Source of the DNA: Mycetocola_A sp015752285
GTDB lineage: Bacteria > Actinomycetota > Actinomycetes > Actinomycetales > Microbacteriaceae
DNA length: 64,000 nt
Direction: 5' to 3'
NCBI RefSeq assembly: GCF_015752285.1
Contig: NZ_JADOUY010000005.1
Coordinates: forward strand, 124,001-188,000
The position numbers and the translations under genes were made by a program. Below, piece after piece: positions 45,786-54,792 of this stretch. The notes below the pieces were generated by a model. That model did no database searches and had not been told where the DNA came from. It saw only the letters and a list, made by a program, of their open reading frames with translations. Positions within the stretch are counted from its first letter, which is position 1; every line of letters starts with the position of its first letter.

Positions 45786-46217
45786 ATGACCCGCACCCGA
45801 GCACTGTCCGTCGCCAGCATCGTGCTGCTCGCCGGGCTGGCAGTCACGGCGTGTTCGAGCCCTGAGCCCGCCCCATCGAGGACATCGGAGATCCCGCGCG
45901 GCGGCTCGACGACGCCGAGCCCGAGCGAAACTCCCAGCGCTCCACCGGCAACCTCGGCTCCAGCCGACTGGACCCCCGAAGCGCTCACCACTGTGTGCGT
46001 GGACTTCCAGGCCGAGTGGGCGGCAGACAACGGGTACGCGGCCGACGACTTCACCTGGACCGTTCCCGGGACGACGCAGCAAAACGGCGGCCTCTGGTAC
46101 GTGTACCTCGCCGGAACCTTCACGCCGCCGGGGGAATCCGCCGTACCAGCGGAGTTCTCCTGCGCGATCTCGGGAACGCCTGACGCCCCCGTCATCGAGG
46201 AATCACCTGGCGAGTAG
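45786..46217 (+). CDS. Small secreted lipoprotein
   Basis: A 143-residue protein with a lipoprotein signal: charged start, hydrophobic core, and lipobox L-A-V-T-A-Cys23. A low-complexity Pro/Ser/Thr linker (about residues 25-58) is followed by a compact domain of about 80 residues with two Cys (TTVCVDFQAEW and FSCAIS) that could pair. No known family is evident. It is probably exposed on the outer face of the membrane. It lies between the dehydrogenase and glf and may be co-transcribed with the former. Confidence 0.8.
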   Translation: MTRTRALSVASIVLLAGLAVTACSSPEPAPSRTSEIPRGGSTTPSPSETPSAPPATSAPADWTPEALTTVCVDFQAEWAADNGYAADDFTWTVPGTTQQNGGLWYVYLAGTFTPPGESAVPAEFSCAISGTPDAPVIEESPGE

Positions 46218-46253
46218 CACCGGCACCACACACCAACCCAGCGCTTCGATTGT

Positions 46254-46259
46254 TAGGCT
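46254..46259 (+). promoter_or_regulatory. -10 element for glf
   Basis: TAGGCT predicts a TSS near 46266, giving a leader of about 42 bases with AGGAG at 46297-46301, six bases before GTG 46308. Confidence 0.5.
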
Positions 46260-46307
46260 GGGGCTTTGACCGTGCGCCAGCAGCGCCGATCCGCTCAGGA
46301 GCAGCCC

Positions 46308-47465
46308 GTGAATGCAGACCTCGTTATCGTCGGATCGGGCTTCTTCGGCCTCACCATCGCCGAGCGTGCCGCCGAACTCGGGCGGAAGGTCGTCGTCATC
46401 GACCGCCGCAATCATATCGGCGGCAACGCGTACAGCTCGGCTGAACCTGAGACCGGGATCGAGGTGCACAACTACGGTGCCCACCTCTTCCACACGTCGA
46501 ATCCGACGGTCTGGGAGTACGTCAACCGGTTCACGGACTTCACCAACTACCAGCACAAGGTGTACACGAACCACAAGGGCGTCGTCTTTCCGCTCCCGGT
46601 GAACCTCGGCACGATCAACCAGTTCTTCTCTGCCGCATATTCGCCTGGGGAAGCGCGCGAACTGATTGCAGGGCAGGCAGCCGAGTTCGATTCGAAGACC
46701 GCAGCGAACCTCGAGGAAAAGGGCATCTCGCTGATCGGACGCCCGCTGTACGAGGCGTTCATTCGGGATTACACGGCCAAGCAGTGGCAGACAGACCCCC
46801 GGGATCTGCCCGCCGAAGTCATCTCCCGCCTCCCTGTGCGGTACAACTACGACAACCGGTACTTCAACGACACCTGGGAGGGCCTGCCGGTCGACGGCTA
46901 CACCGCCTGGATCGAGCGGATGGCCGACCACCCGAACATCGAAGTGAGGCTCGACACCGACTTCTTCGACACCTCGCAGCCGGTGAACAAGGCGGCGGTC
47001 GTCGGACAGGTCCCCGTGGTCTATACCGGTCCCGTCGACCGTTACTTCGACTACTCAGCGGGCGAGTTGTCGTGGCGCACCCTCGACTTCGAACAGGAAG
47101 TCCTCCCGGTCGGCGACTATCAGGGCACCACAGTGATGAACTACGCCGACGCCGAGGTTCCGTATACCCGGATCCACGAGTTCAGGCATTTCCACCCGGA
47201 ACGGGCACACTATCCGACGGACAAGACGGTCATCATGCGTGAGTTCTCGCGTTTCGCGACGCGCGACGATGAGCCGTATTACCCCGTGAACACGGCAGAC
47301 GACCGCGCCGGCCTGCTCGCCTACCGTGAGCTGCAGGCGGGGGAGAAGGATGTCTACTTCGGCGGACGTCTCGGCACCTACCAGTACCTCGACATGCACA
47401 TGGCCATCGGCGCCGCCCTGTCGATGTGGAGCAACAAACTCTCACCTGCCCTCGGCGGCGAATAA
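46308..47465 (+). CDS. glf: UDP-galactopyranose mutase
   Basis: A 385-residue flavoenzyme that converts UDP-galactopyranose to UDP-galactofuranose in the cytosol. The FAD-binding start is DLVIVGSGFFGLTIAERAAELG, followed by VVVIDRRNHIGGNAYS, NYGAHLFHTSN, RPLYEAFIRDYTAKQW, LPVRYNYDNRYFND, and the late YFGGRLGTYQYLDMHMAIGAA. All match bacterial Glf. GTG 46308 is chosen because AGGAG lies six bases upstream; a TTG at 46266 would add 14 residues not typical of the family. The product feeds GlfT2, encoded convergently just downstream. Confidence 0.96.
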   Translation: MNADLVIVGSGFFGLTIAERAAELGRKVVVIDRRNHIGGNAYSSAEPETGIEVHNYGAHLFHTSNPTVWEYVNRFTDFTNYQHKVYTNHKGVVFPLPVNLGTINQFFSAAYSPGEARELIAGQAAEFDSKTAANLEEKGISLIGRPLYEAFIRDYTAKQWQTDPRDLPAEVISRLPVRYNYDNRYFNDTWEGLPVDGYTAWIERMADHPNIEVRLDTDFFDTSQPVNKAAVVGQVPVVYTGPVDRYFDYSAGELSWRTLDFEQEVLPVGDYQGTTVMNYADAEVPYTRIHEFRHFHPERAHYPTDKTVIMREFSRFATRDDEPYYPVNTADDRAGLLAYRELQAGEKDVYFGGRLGTYQYLDMHMAIGAALSMWSNKLSPALGGE

Positions 47466-47480
47466 CAGCGCCGACAACGA

Positions 47481-47522
47481 ACGAACCCTGCCAGGCACCG
47501 ACAGGTGCCCGGCAGGGTTCGT
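47481..47522. terminator. Strong hairpin between glf and glfT2
   Basis: Arms 47481-47492 and 47511-47522 pair perfectly (core GAACCCTGCC), then one mismatch, then GGCACC/GGTGCC around a 4-base loop. It sits between two convergent stops. The downstream T-run is short on both strands, so it may be a bidirectional terminator. Confidence 0.75.
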
Positions 47523-47547
47523 TTCGTCCAACTCCGGTTGAGGAGCG

Positions 47548-49461
47548 TTACTTCTCGAAGGTCTTCCGCCACTCGTCGACGGACGTGATGCGAGGAAGAG
47601 CGTCCTTGTACGAACCGGAAAGCTCGTCCCAGTTCTTGCCGATCTCCTCGTGCAGGCGGATGCTCTCGCGCAGCATCCGTCGGAACGTGCGTCGGTTTCG
47701 CAGGTACCAGACCTTGCCTGAACCTTCCGCCGTAGAGACGAGCGCGCTGTCGAAGGTCGGGATCCGGAACCAGGTGGCGTCGCGTTTGGCCAGTTCGACC
47801 TGGGGCTGCTCGCGGTCCTGGGCGTTCGGCTCACGGAGCCAGTGCCTGGCGATCATCTTGACGGTGTAGATCACCAGGGGGACGCCGCGGGGGCCCTTGG
47901 TCTGCTGAGTGCCAGACGGGGCCATGTACACCTGCTTGCCACGGTGAGTGATCGGCGTCTCGTCATCGGAGCGCAGCACCTTCTTCTCTCGGAAGTCCTT
48001 CGCCTGGGCGCGGAGTTCGCCGAGCTGGGTGGGCATGGTCTCGTGCATGTGCTCCGGCCCTGACAGGACGTCGCGGAGAGCCTGGTGACGCAGCGTCACG
48101 GCGTAGTACTGCATCGACAGCAGGTGTTTCAAGTCTGCCCGTCGTGAATCCTTGAGAAGCTTGCCGCCCCGTTTGTGCCGGGAGTGGAGCAGGCCGGCCA
48201 CAAAGCGGTTGCGCTGATGGAAGTATGCCTGCCAGTCGATCGCGTCATCCTTGTCGATCCACGACACGTGCCAGAGTGCGGCCCCGGGGAAACTGACGGT
48301 CGGAAAGCCGTGCTCCCGAGCGCGGAGGCTGTACTCGGCGTCATCCCACTTGATGAACGCCGGCAGCGCGAGGCCTGCTTCCCTGATCACGGCCGTCGGG
48401 ATCAGGCAGAACCACCAGCCGTTGTAGTCCGAGTCCATCCGAGCGTGGATCATCCGGGTCTGCCGCAGGTTGGAGCGCCGGAAGTCGTGGGGGAAGTGGT
48501 CCTTGAACTGGGTCTGCCAGACGAACGGGACCGGGTCGATGACTTCGGCGAACGCATGCATCACCGGGCGGTCGAGCAGGTCGAACATGTGCCCTCCGAC
48601 GATGGTCGGACGGCGGCTGTGCCTGGCGAAACGCAGCGCACGCAGGATGCTCTCCGGCTCCACTTTGACGTCGTCGTCGAGGAGCAGCACGTAGTCGCTC
48701 TCGGGTCGGTCGAGTGTCTCAGCCATCGACCGGGCGAATCCGCCCGAACCGCCCAGGTTGGACTGGGTGATGATCTCAAGCTTCTCGCCGAGGCGACCAG
48801 CGAGTTCCGGGTAGGAGGGTTCGTCTGCCACGCGCTGGTTGCCCTGGTCGACGATGAAGATCCGATCGATCTCGCTGAGGAGCTCGGGGCTCGACTCGAG
48901 CGTCGCCAGCGTCTCGACGCAATAGTCCGGCTTGTTGAATGTGGTGATGCCGAGGGAGACCTTGCCTGTGACGACCTCGTCCGCTTCCGTCGACCAGGTG
49001 CCGTGCTCGAGGACAACCGGCTCGCTTTCGGCCACGATGTCGAACCAGTACCAGCCGCCGTCGCCGAATGACTGGACGGGCAGGTCGACGACGGTCTCCG
49101 ATGTGCCGCTGACGGCCCGGGAGGTGACGCTCTGCTGGATCCCCTGAGAGTTGGACCGGAACACCAGGACAGTGCCGATGCCTGTTGTCGTCACGGAGAG
49201 CCGCACGGACCTGACGTTTGACCAGTGCTGCCAGTACGAAGCGGGGAAGGCATTGAAGTAGCTCGCGAAGGAGACCCGCCGGCCGGCCGGGATCCGCATG
49301 CTCGAACGGGACAGGACGTCTTCGATGTGCGCGTTCTCGCTGATCCGTACGGTCTCGCCACCGATCTGGGTCCAGGTCTCAGGGTCGGCGTAGAGCGGGA
49401 GGACGTCGGGGTCGCCGTCTGTGGAGAAGACGACATTTTGCAGGGTGGACCAGGCAGTCAC
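47548..49461 (-). CDS. glfT2: Galactofuranosyltransferase GlfT2
   Basis: A 637-residue processive GT2, the same length as mycobacterial GlfT2. An N-terminal beta-sandwich (about 1-160) precedes the GT-A domain with NLGGSGGFARSM, the metal site Asp262-Asp263-Asp264 (LLLDDDVKVEP), Trp349-Trp350, the catalytic pair Asp373-Asp374 in KWDDAEYSLRAREHG, and His398 in ALWHVSW. A helical C-terminal domain follows. In mycobacteria the enzyme alternates beta-1,5 and beta-1,6 Galf linkages. It is encoded convergently with glf. GTG 49461 starts just before the conserved sandwich domain. Alternating linkage here is inferred from family only. Confidence 0.94.
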   Translation of the reverse strand: MTAWSTLQNVVFSTDGDPDVLPLYADPETWTQIGGETVRISENAHIEDVLSRSSMRIPAGRRVSFASYFNAFPASYWQHWSNVRSVRLSVTTTGIGTVLVFRSNSQGIQQSVTSRAVSGTSETVVDLPVQSFGDGGWYWFDIVAESEPVVLEHGTWSTEADEVVTGKVSLGITTFNKPDYCVETLATLESSPELLSEIDRIFIVDQGNQRVADEPSYPELAGRLGEKLEIITQSNLGGSGGFARSMAETLDRPESDYVLLLDDDVKVEPESILRALRFARHSRRPTIVGGHMFDLLDRPVMHAFAEVIDPVPFVWQTQFKDHFPHDFRRSNLRQTRMIHARMDSDYNGWWFCLIPTAVIREAGLALPAFIKWDDAEYSLRAREHGFPTVSFPGAALWHVSWIDKDDAIDWQAYFHQRNRFVAGLLHSRHKRGGKLLKDSRRADLKHLLSMQYYAVTLRHQALRDVLSGPEHMHETMPTQLGELRAQAKDFREKKVLRSDDETPITHRGKQVYMAPSGTQQTKGPRGVPLVIYTVKMIARHWLREPNAQDREQPQVELAKRDATWFRIPTFDSALVSTAEGSGKVWYLRNRRTFRRMLRESIRLHEEIGKNWDELSGSYKDALPRITSVDEWRKTFEK

Positions 49462-49578
49462 GATGTGTTGGACTCCGCTTTCGTTGCAGGAACTGGGGGT
49501 GCTGAGGTGGCGCGATGCTCCCTCGAGCCTAGTCGCGCATCCGTTGGTCAGGGAGCGATCGGAACAGCCGGGATCGGG

Positions 49579-50913
49579 TCAGGCGAGCGTCTCGGGGTGG
49601 GCCGGGGCAGGCCCTGTTGCCGGTGGGGGTTTCTCGGGCAGCCGGGACCGCCAGCTCATACCCTGCGACCCTTTCACCGCGCAGATGACGAGCAACAGCC
49701 AGCCGCATTCGACCAGAAGGAAGCTCTCGGTCAGGCCGGTGGCGAGAAGGGCGACGAGCACGAGAGCCGGCCAGGTGTAGACGGTGCTCCGCCGGTTGGA
49801 TGCCAGCAGCCAGCTGCGGAGGAAAGCGAAGCCGCAGAGCAGGACGAACGAGAACACGCCGACGAGTCCGACCTGGAGGTAGACGTCGAGGAACGCGTTG
49901 AGCGCCGAGGTGTGCTCGCGACCGATCGTCCAGGTGATGTAGGTGAAAGGGGCTTCATCGTTCCGCCAGCGTCCCGTCCAGCCCCAACCCTCGAGCGGGT
50001 GGATCTGGATGTAGTTCCACACGCTGAGCCACAGCCGGTAACGCACCTCGAATTCACTGCCTGCGTTGAGCAGATCGATGATGCGGGTGCGAAGCAGGTA
50101 CACGACGACGAGGGAGAGCGACCCGACCGCGAGGAGTGCGCCCTGCAGCAGCCGGCGGGTTTCGGGGCGGGCCCGCCTCAGGCCGTACAGCGCTGAGGAA
50201 GCGACGGCGAGTACGAGCACGACGATGAGGGTGACGGGGGAGCCGCTGAAGAGCAGACAGAGCACCGCGATGGTGATCGAGTACCGGGCCACCCCTCGAG
50301 GAACCGAGCGGGTCCTCCACTCGACCACGAACGTGACGAGGGCGATCGACGTGACCATGCCCAGCAGGTTGCGGGTCTCGAACAGCCCCTGGATGGGACC
50401 GCCGTTCGCCAGCTGGCCCTCGATGCCGAGGAAACCGAACGGCTGGTCGAAGATGATTCCGCTGGCGACCTCGAGGAGGATGGATGCCGTCAGCAGCACG
50501 CGCAGCACAGCCCCGGTCGTGCGCACGATCTGGATCAGGTCCCTGGTGAGGGCGATCGTCAGCCCGAGGAAGGCGTACACGGCCAGGTCGAATACGCCCT
50601 CGAGGGAATGGGTCGGATACCCGGACCACGCCACAGAGACGGCACTCCACGCGATGAAGGCGATGATCGACAGTGGGAGCAGTCCGTGCCAGTCGAGGTA
50701 CTGCCTGCGGGCGATCAGGACGACAGCGGCCCCGACGGCGAGGGTGACGAGCGCTGCGACGAGCCCAGGGGTTCCGATGAGGCGGCGGATGGTGGGAGCC
50801 CCGAACGCAACACCGATGATGCACCAGGCGAGGGCCTGCGTCACCGGCGCAGAACCCATGGTCTTCTCGATCGCGGCGAACCGCGATGCGGGGAGGCCGC
50901 GGGGCGTGCTCAT
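49579..50913 (-). CDS. Wzy/O-antigen ligase-like membrane protein (copy 2)
   Basis: A 444-residue protein with about eleven helices. The conserved periplasmic region is VRYRLWLSVWNYIQIHPLEGWGWTG..., followed by ALNAFLDVYLQVGLVGVFSFV, the H-[SN]-x-[FW]-L-[DE] pattern of the Wzy_C/WaaL family. It would polymerise or transfer lipid-linked repeat units. It is the third gene of a minus-strand operon (flippase, ligase 1, ligase 2), with a four-base ATGA overlap to ligase 1. ATG 50913 is chosen for this overlap; a longer frame to 51288 is antisense noise in the preceding gene. Confidence 0.88.
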   Translation of the reverse strand: MSTPRGLPASRFAAIEKTMGSAPVTQALAWCIIGVAFGAPTIRRLIGTPGLVAALVTLAVGAAVVLIARRQYLDWHGLLPLSIIAFIAWSAVSVAWSGYPTHSLEGVFDLAVYAFLGLTIALTRDLIQIVRTTGAVLRVLLTASILLEVASGIIFDQPFGFLGIEGQLANGGPIQGLFETRNLLGMVTSIALVTFVVEWRTRSVPRGVARYSITIAVLCLLFSGSPVTLIVVLVLAVASSALYGLRRARPETRRLLQGALLAVGSLSLVVVYLLRTRIIDLLNAGSEFEVRYRLWLSVWNYIQIHPLEGWGWTGRWRNDEAPFTYITWTIGREHTSALNAFLDVYLQVGLVGVFSFVLLCGFAFLRSWLLASNRRSTVYTWPALVLVALLATGLTESFLLVECGWLLLVICAVKGSQGMSWRSRLPEKPPPATGPAPAHPETLA

Positions 50914-52256
50914 CGGTGCAGTGCCGGTGTGAGCGGGCGACTGACGGACTGCTGTTTCGTGGCGACGGTGAGGAGGACGATCAGCACCCACCCCGACTCG
51001 ATGAGGATGCGGCTCTCGGCCAGGCTCTGCACGAGAAGCACTGTCACAAAGAGGATCGGGATCAACGAGAGCGGCGAGTAGCCCTGACTGTCGTCGAGAC
51101 CGAGTCGCGGCCGGTCGACGGCGGCGAACCAGGACCGCCAGGTGACGGAGAGGATGAGGGCGGTGAAAAGGGCGAGGCCGACGATCCCGAGCTGCAACCA
51201 CACGTCGAGCCAGGCGTTGTGTGCGTGTAACTGCAGCACGCCGCGACGCACGACGAGGTCGTTGAACGGTTCGACCCATGGCACCCATGGGCTGGAGTAT
51301 CCCCAGCCGAACCAGGGGCGCTGCGAAGCCGTTTCGATCACCGTCTGCCAGATGTCCAGCCGCCCGGTGAGATCGTCACTCTTGCCGAACAGTCCGAGCA
51401 CCTGGTCGCTGAACAGGGCGGCGCCCGCCGCTCCTGCAGCGACGACCCCGACGAATCCGAGGTATACCGGTGTGCGCGCCGCCGGCGTCGAGGCATTCCG
51501 GATCAGTAGTGCTGCGGCGAGTACGAGGAGGACGACGACGAGCGCGATGATCATGGTGCTCGACCGGGTGAGCAGGAATTCGGCCGCGGCGAGTATCAGC
51601 CAGGGAACCGCCGATCGGCGTCGCACCGAGCCAGCGGCCCACTGCACGCTGAAGACGATCAGGCCGAACATGGCGACGATACCGAGCAGGTTCGAGTTGC
51701 CGAGGATCCCCTGGATCTTGCCCCCGTCGAAGAGGAGGTTGCGTGACCAGTACGCGAGCAGCGGCGGTTCGCCGTCTCCGTGATCGACCCAGAGCGGGAG
51801 GACGCGGTCGCGCACGACGAGAGACACCCAGAGCTCGAAGAGGATCGACAACGCGAGGACCCATTTGAGAGCGTTGGCGAACACCCGCACAACGCTGGCC
51901 CAGTCGAACGCAAGGGCGAGGAAGACTCCGACGATGCTGCAGAGCAGCATCCCGGTGAGGGTGAAGAGGCTTGCGCCCGGGTACGCGGACCAGGCCAGGG
52001 AGAGGACGGCGAAACCGGCGAAGGTGAGCAGCGCCTTCGGTGTGCGGCGGCGGTCGTACACCGGGCGCAGAACGACGAGGAGAGCGAGGCAGGCGACCGC
52101 GGTGAGAATGCTGACAGCGACGAAACCCCACAAACCGAGCAGATTGCGGATGCCGTCACCGGCAAGCGCGATGAACAGGGCGAGAGTGGCGATGCCTGAC
52201 GCCCACAGCCGCGGTGTCGACAGCGCCTGAGGGGGAGCGACGGTCGACGTGGTCAT
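50910..52256 (-). CDS. Wzy/O-antigen ligase-like membrane protein (copy 1)
   Basis: A 448-residue paralogue of the product at 49579-50913, with about eleven helices. The family region reads TGRLDIWQTVIETASQRPWFGWGYSSPW, then LHAHNAWLDVWLQLGIVGLALF (His and the HN-x-W-L-D motif). Two such proteins side by side suggest one polymerase and one ligase, or two polymerases for different products. ATG 52256 overlaps the flippase stop in an ATGA, giving a coupled operon. Which of the two has which role cannot be decided by sequence reading. Confidence 0.88.
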   Translation of the reverse strand: MTTSTVAPPQALSTPRLWASGIATLALFIALAGDGIRNLLGLWGFVAVSILTAVACLALLVVLRPVYDRRRTPKALLTFAGFAVLSLAWSAYPGASLFTLTGMLLCSIVGVFLALAFDWASVVRVFANALKWVLALSILFELWVSLVVRDRVLPLWVDHGDGEPPLLAYWSRNLLFDGGKIQGILGNSNLLGIVAMFGLIVFSVQWAAGSVRRRSAVPWLILAAAEFLLTRSSTMIIALVVVLLVLAAALLIRNASTPAARTPVYLGFVGVVAAGAAGAALFSDQVLGLFGKSDDLTGRLDIWQTVIETASQRPWFGWGYSSPWVPWVEPFNDLVVRRGVLQLHAHNAWLDVWLQLGIVGLALFTALILSVTWRSWFAAVDRPRLGLDDSQGYSPLSLIPILFVTVLLVQSLAESRILIESGWVLIVLLTVATKQQSVSRPLTPALHR

Positions 52257-53488
52257 GCAGTCAGGGTATCGCGCTGCCACAGCAGCGGACGAAGCTTCAC
52301 GAGCTGGACGATGAGTACAACGACCTCGGAGATCGCGAGGCCGGCGGCAACACCAGGGATGCCGAACAGGAGCATGAGGGGTATGAGGAGGATGGCGCCG
52401 CTCACTGCTCCCGCGATCGTGCTGGTCGCCAGCGCCCTGGTGAGGCCGAAAGCGGTGAGGCAGGCGAACCCGGTGATCTGGGACACGAGCATCGCGCCGA
52501 GCGCCAGGCCGAGGGGCACGGACAGGTCGAAGGAGATTTCGAGGCCACTGCCCGAGAACAGGGTCACGATTGCGGGCATTGCCGCCGCGTAGGCGAGACC
52601 GCCTGCTGCCCCGATGCCGAAGGCGATGCTGGTCACCAGGCGGGAGCGCCTCACCTGTTCCTGAGGGTGGGGCGACGGCACGTAACTCTGAGCGACCTGA
52701 ACGACCGGGCGGGTCGCCATGAGAGCGAAGCGCATCAACCGCTCGGCCAGGGCATACGCCGCTGTGACCTGCGTGCCGGCGAAGAAGCCGACGATGAGGA
52801 TGGGGAGGTTCACGTAGACGGCGCTTGTCGCCGACATGGCGACGGCTGCGCCCTGCCCCGAGAGCCGCGCGAAGGCGTTCCGCGGGCCGAAATCGCGATC
52901 CCAGCCCGGGTACCGCCTGGCGATGTCGGCGGTGGTCATCGAGATCGCGATCACGGAGCCGAGCCCCTGGGCGATGATGAACCAGACGGCGTCGTGGGTC
53001 AGGAAGAGCAGGCCGGCACCGGAGAGAGTGCCGATGCTTTTCGGGATCGTGTCGATGGCAAAATACCGCCCGGGGCTCGCCTCACCGACGAAGAACCAGG
53101 CACCGGAGAGCGCGGATCCCACCCCGGTCACGACGGTCAAGGCAACAAGGGCCGGGTATTCGCGACTGAAGAGGAGTGCGATGACGATGGCAGGGGGGAG
53201 GACGATGAACAGCAACCAGAACCGGCTGACCAGCGAGTCAAGGTAGAACTTTCCGCGCTCAGCGGGGGAAATGCTCGCCACTGTTGTTGGTCCGGTGACG
53301 CCCCAGCCGTAGATGACAAGAACATAGGCGAATCCGGCGACGCCCTGCGCCACGGCGATCTCCGCCCACGCGGCCTCGCCGGCGAGGATGATGATGACGG
53401 GCAGGACCCCGATGCTGATGACACCACTGACGAGAACGGATGCACCGTAGCCGCCGGTGGAGGTCAACAGGCGCCTGGCGCTCACCAC
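52253..53488 (-). CDS. Wzx-type polysaccharide flippase (MOP superfamily)
   Basis: A 411-residue protein with about twelve helices, starting RRLLTSTGGYGASVLVSGVISIGVLPVIIILAG, the usual N-terminal pattern of the polysaccharide-transport MOP group. ALAERLMRFALMATRPVVQVAQSYVP occurs in mid-protein. It should move undecaprenyl-linked repeats across the membrane ahead of the two Wzy/ligase-like proteins in the same operon. GTG 53488 is the preferred start; a TTG at 53512 would add eight residues. The ABC exporter at 32.1 kb offers a second, separate flipping route. Confidence 0.85.
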   Translation of the reverse strand: MVSARRLLTSTGGYGASVLVSGVISIGVLPVIIILAGEAAWAEIAVAQGVAGFAYVLVIYGWGVTGPTTVASISPAERGKFYLDSLVSRFWLLFIVLPPAIVIALLFSREYPALVALTVVTGVGSALSGAWFFVGEASPGRYFAIDTIPKSIGTLSGAGLLFLTHDAVWFIIAQGLGSVIAISMTTADIARRYPGWDRDFGPRNAFARLSGQGAAVAMSATSAVYVNLPILIVGFFAGTQVTAAYALAERLMRFALMATRPVVQVAQSYVPSPHPQEQVRRSRLVTSIAFGIGAAGGLAYAAAMPAIVTLFSGSGLEISFDLSVPLGLALGAMLVSQITGFACLTAFGLTRALATSTIAGAVSGAILLIPLMLLFGIPGVAAGLAISEVVVLIVQLVKLRPLLWQRDTLTA

Positions 53489-53619
53489 TGGTTGCTCACA
53501 ACGATCACGCAATTCTGGCCGGGGTGGCCGGGCTCGGCGAATGGGCGGATTGCGCCTCGGGTCGTCGCAAGTATAACGAGGCCTCGGTCAACCCCAGCGT
53601 CCGCACATCCGCCACTGCG

Positions 53620-53625
53620 TACAGT
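53620..53625 (+). promoter_or_regulatory. -10 element of leaderless promoter, acyltransferase gene
   Basis: TACAGT, six bases, then ATG 53632. It is divergent from the flippase operon. Confidence 0.55.
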
Positions 53626-53631
53626 GGCCCG

Positions 53632-54792
53632 ATGTCTTCTTCTCCGACGCCCGATCGGACGCGGCGCGAGCGGATGCCGGCTCTCGACGGCCTGCGGGGC
53701 GTCGCCGCCGTCGTCGTGCTGCTCTACCACCTCACCCTGGTCGCACGGCCTCACCTCGAATCGCGCCCCGGTGTGTGGGAGTGGCTCACCCAGTCGCCGA
53801 CCAAACTACTGACCGCTGGCACCGAATCGGTTCTCGTCTTTTTCGTCCTGAGCGGACTCGTCGTCGCGCTGCCCGCCCTCGACGGTCGACTGAACTGGCT
53901 CGCGTACTACCCCAGCCGCATGCTCCGGCTCTACCTCCCCGTCGCCGGATCCCTGGCGCTCGCCGCCCTGCTTCTCGCCCTTGTGCCGCACACCGCCGGG
54001 CAGGTGACGGACGGCAGCTGGCTGGCTGAGCGGAACGCAGACAGTGCACCGCTGCCTCAGATCCTCGATGAGGCCTCGCTGCTTCCGGCGACATACACCC
54101 TCAACAACGTGCTGTGGTCACTGCGCTGGGAAATGATCTTCTCGCTGCTCCTCCCCGTCTTCGTCGTCGTGGCTCGCGCCGTCGGCCGACGGGTCTGGCT
54201 GGCGGTCTCGCTCAGTGTCGGGTCGATGGTCCTCGGCCGGGTGGTCGGCAACGATGCTCTCGTCTATCTTCCGACTTTCTTCCTCGGTACCCTGATGGCG
54301 GTGAATCTCTCCCGGCTGCGGGCATGGGGGGAGCGGAGAAACGCAGGTCGTGGCGGTCGCATCTGGTTCGCGATCTTCACCGGTTCGGCCGGCGCCCTCA
54401 TTCTCAGCTGGCTGGCGCGTCCCTTTGCTCCGGCCGGTTCCGTTCCCAGCGCCGTTCTCTGGGGACTCGGCGGAGTCGGCGCCGCCGGAATCATCGTCGT
54501 CGCAATCGTCTCGCCTGGGGCACGACGGATCCTGTCGTCAGCCGTACCCGGCTGGCTCGGCCGGGTATCGTTCAGCCTCTACCTCGTGCACATCCCGGTC
54601 ATCGTCACATGCTCGTACCTGTTTGGTGACGATCGATGGTGGCTGGTTGCCGGTGTCGGGATTCCCGCAAGCGTCGCACTCGCCTGGCTATTCCACGTCG
54701 CAGTCGAAACGCCAGCGCACGTGCTGGCGCGGCGGGTAGGAAACCGCGTTGCATCGCAGCCCGATCGATCTCCCGTGCCCATCTCGCGGTGA
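53632..54792 (+). CDS. Acyltransferase-3 family membrane protein
   Basis: A 386-residue protein with about ten helices: RMPALDGLRGVAAVVVLLYHLTLV at the start (presumed catalytic His in LLYHL), VLVFFVLSGLVVA, YYPSRMLRLYLP, SLRWEMIFSLLLPV, and a late FSLYLVHIPVIV. It is the fourth acyltransferase-3 of the window, likely modifying the exported glycan. Its last 188 bases lie antisense to the end of the convergent glycosyltransferase gene, an unusually long coding overlap. The C-terminal helix encoded there (IPASVALAWLFHVAVETPAH) is needed for the fold, so this gene's end looks genuine. Confidence 0.88.
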   Translation: MSSSPTPDRTRRERMPALDGLRGVAAVVVLLYHLTLVARPHLESRPGVWEWLTQSPTKLLTAGTESVLVFFVLSGLVVALPALDGRLNWLAYYPSRMLRLYLPVAGSLALAALLLALVPHTAGQVTDGSWLAERNADSAPLPQILDEASLLPATYTLNNVLWSLRWEMIFSLLLPVFVVVARAVGRRVWLAVSLSVGSMVLGRVVGNDALVYLPTFFLGTLMAVNLSRLRAWGERRNAGRGGRIWFAIFTGSAGALILSWLARPFAPAGSVPSAVLWGLGGVGAAGIIVVAIVSPGARRILSSAVPGWLGRVSFSLYLVHIPVIVTCSYLFGDDRWWLVAGVGIPASVALAWLFHVAVETPAHVLARRVGNRVASQPDRSPVPISR

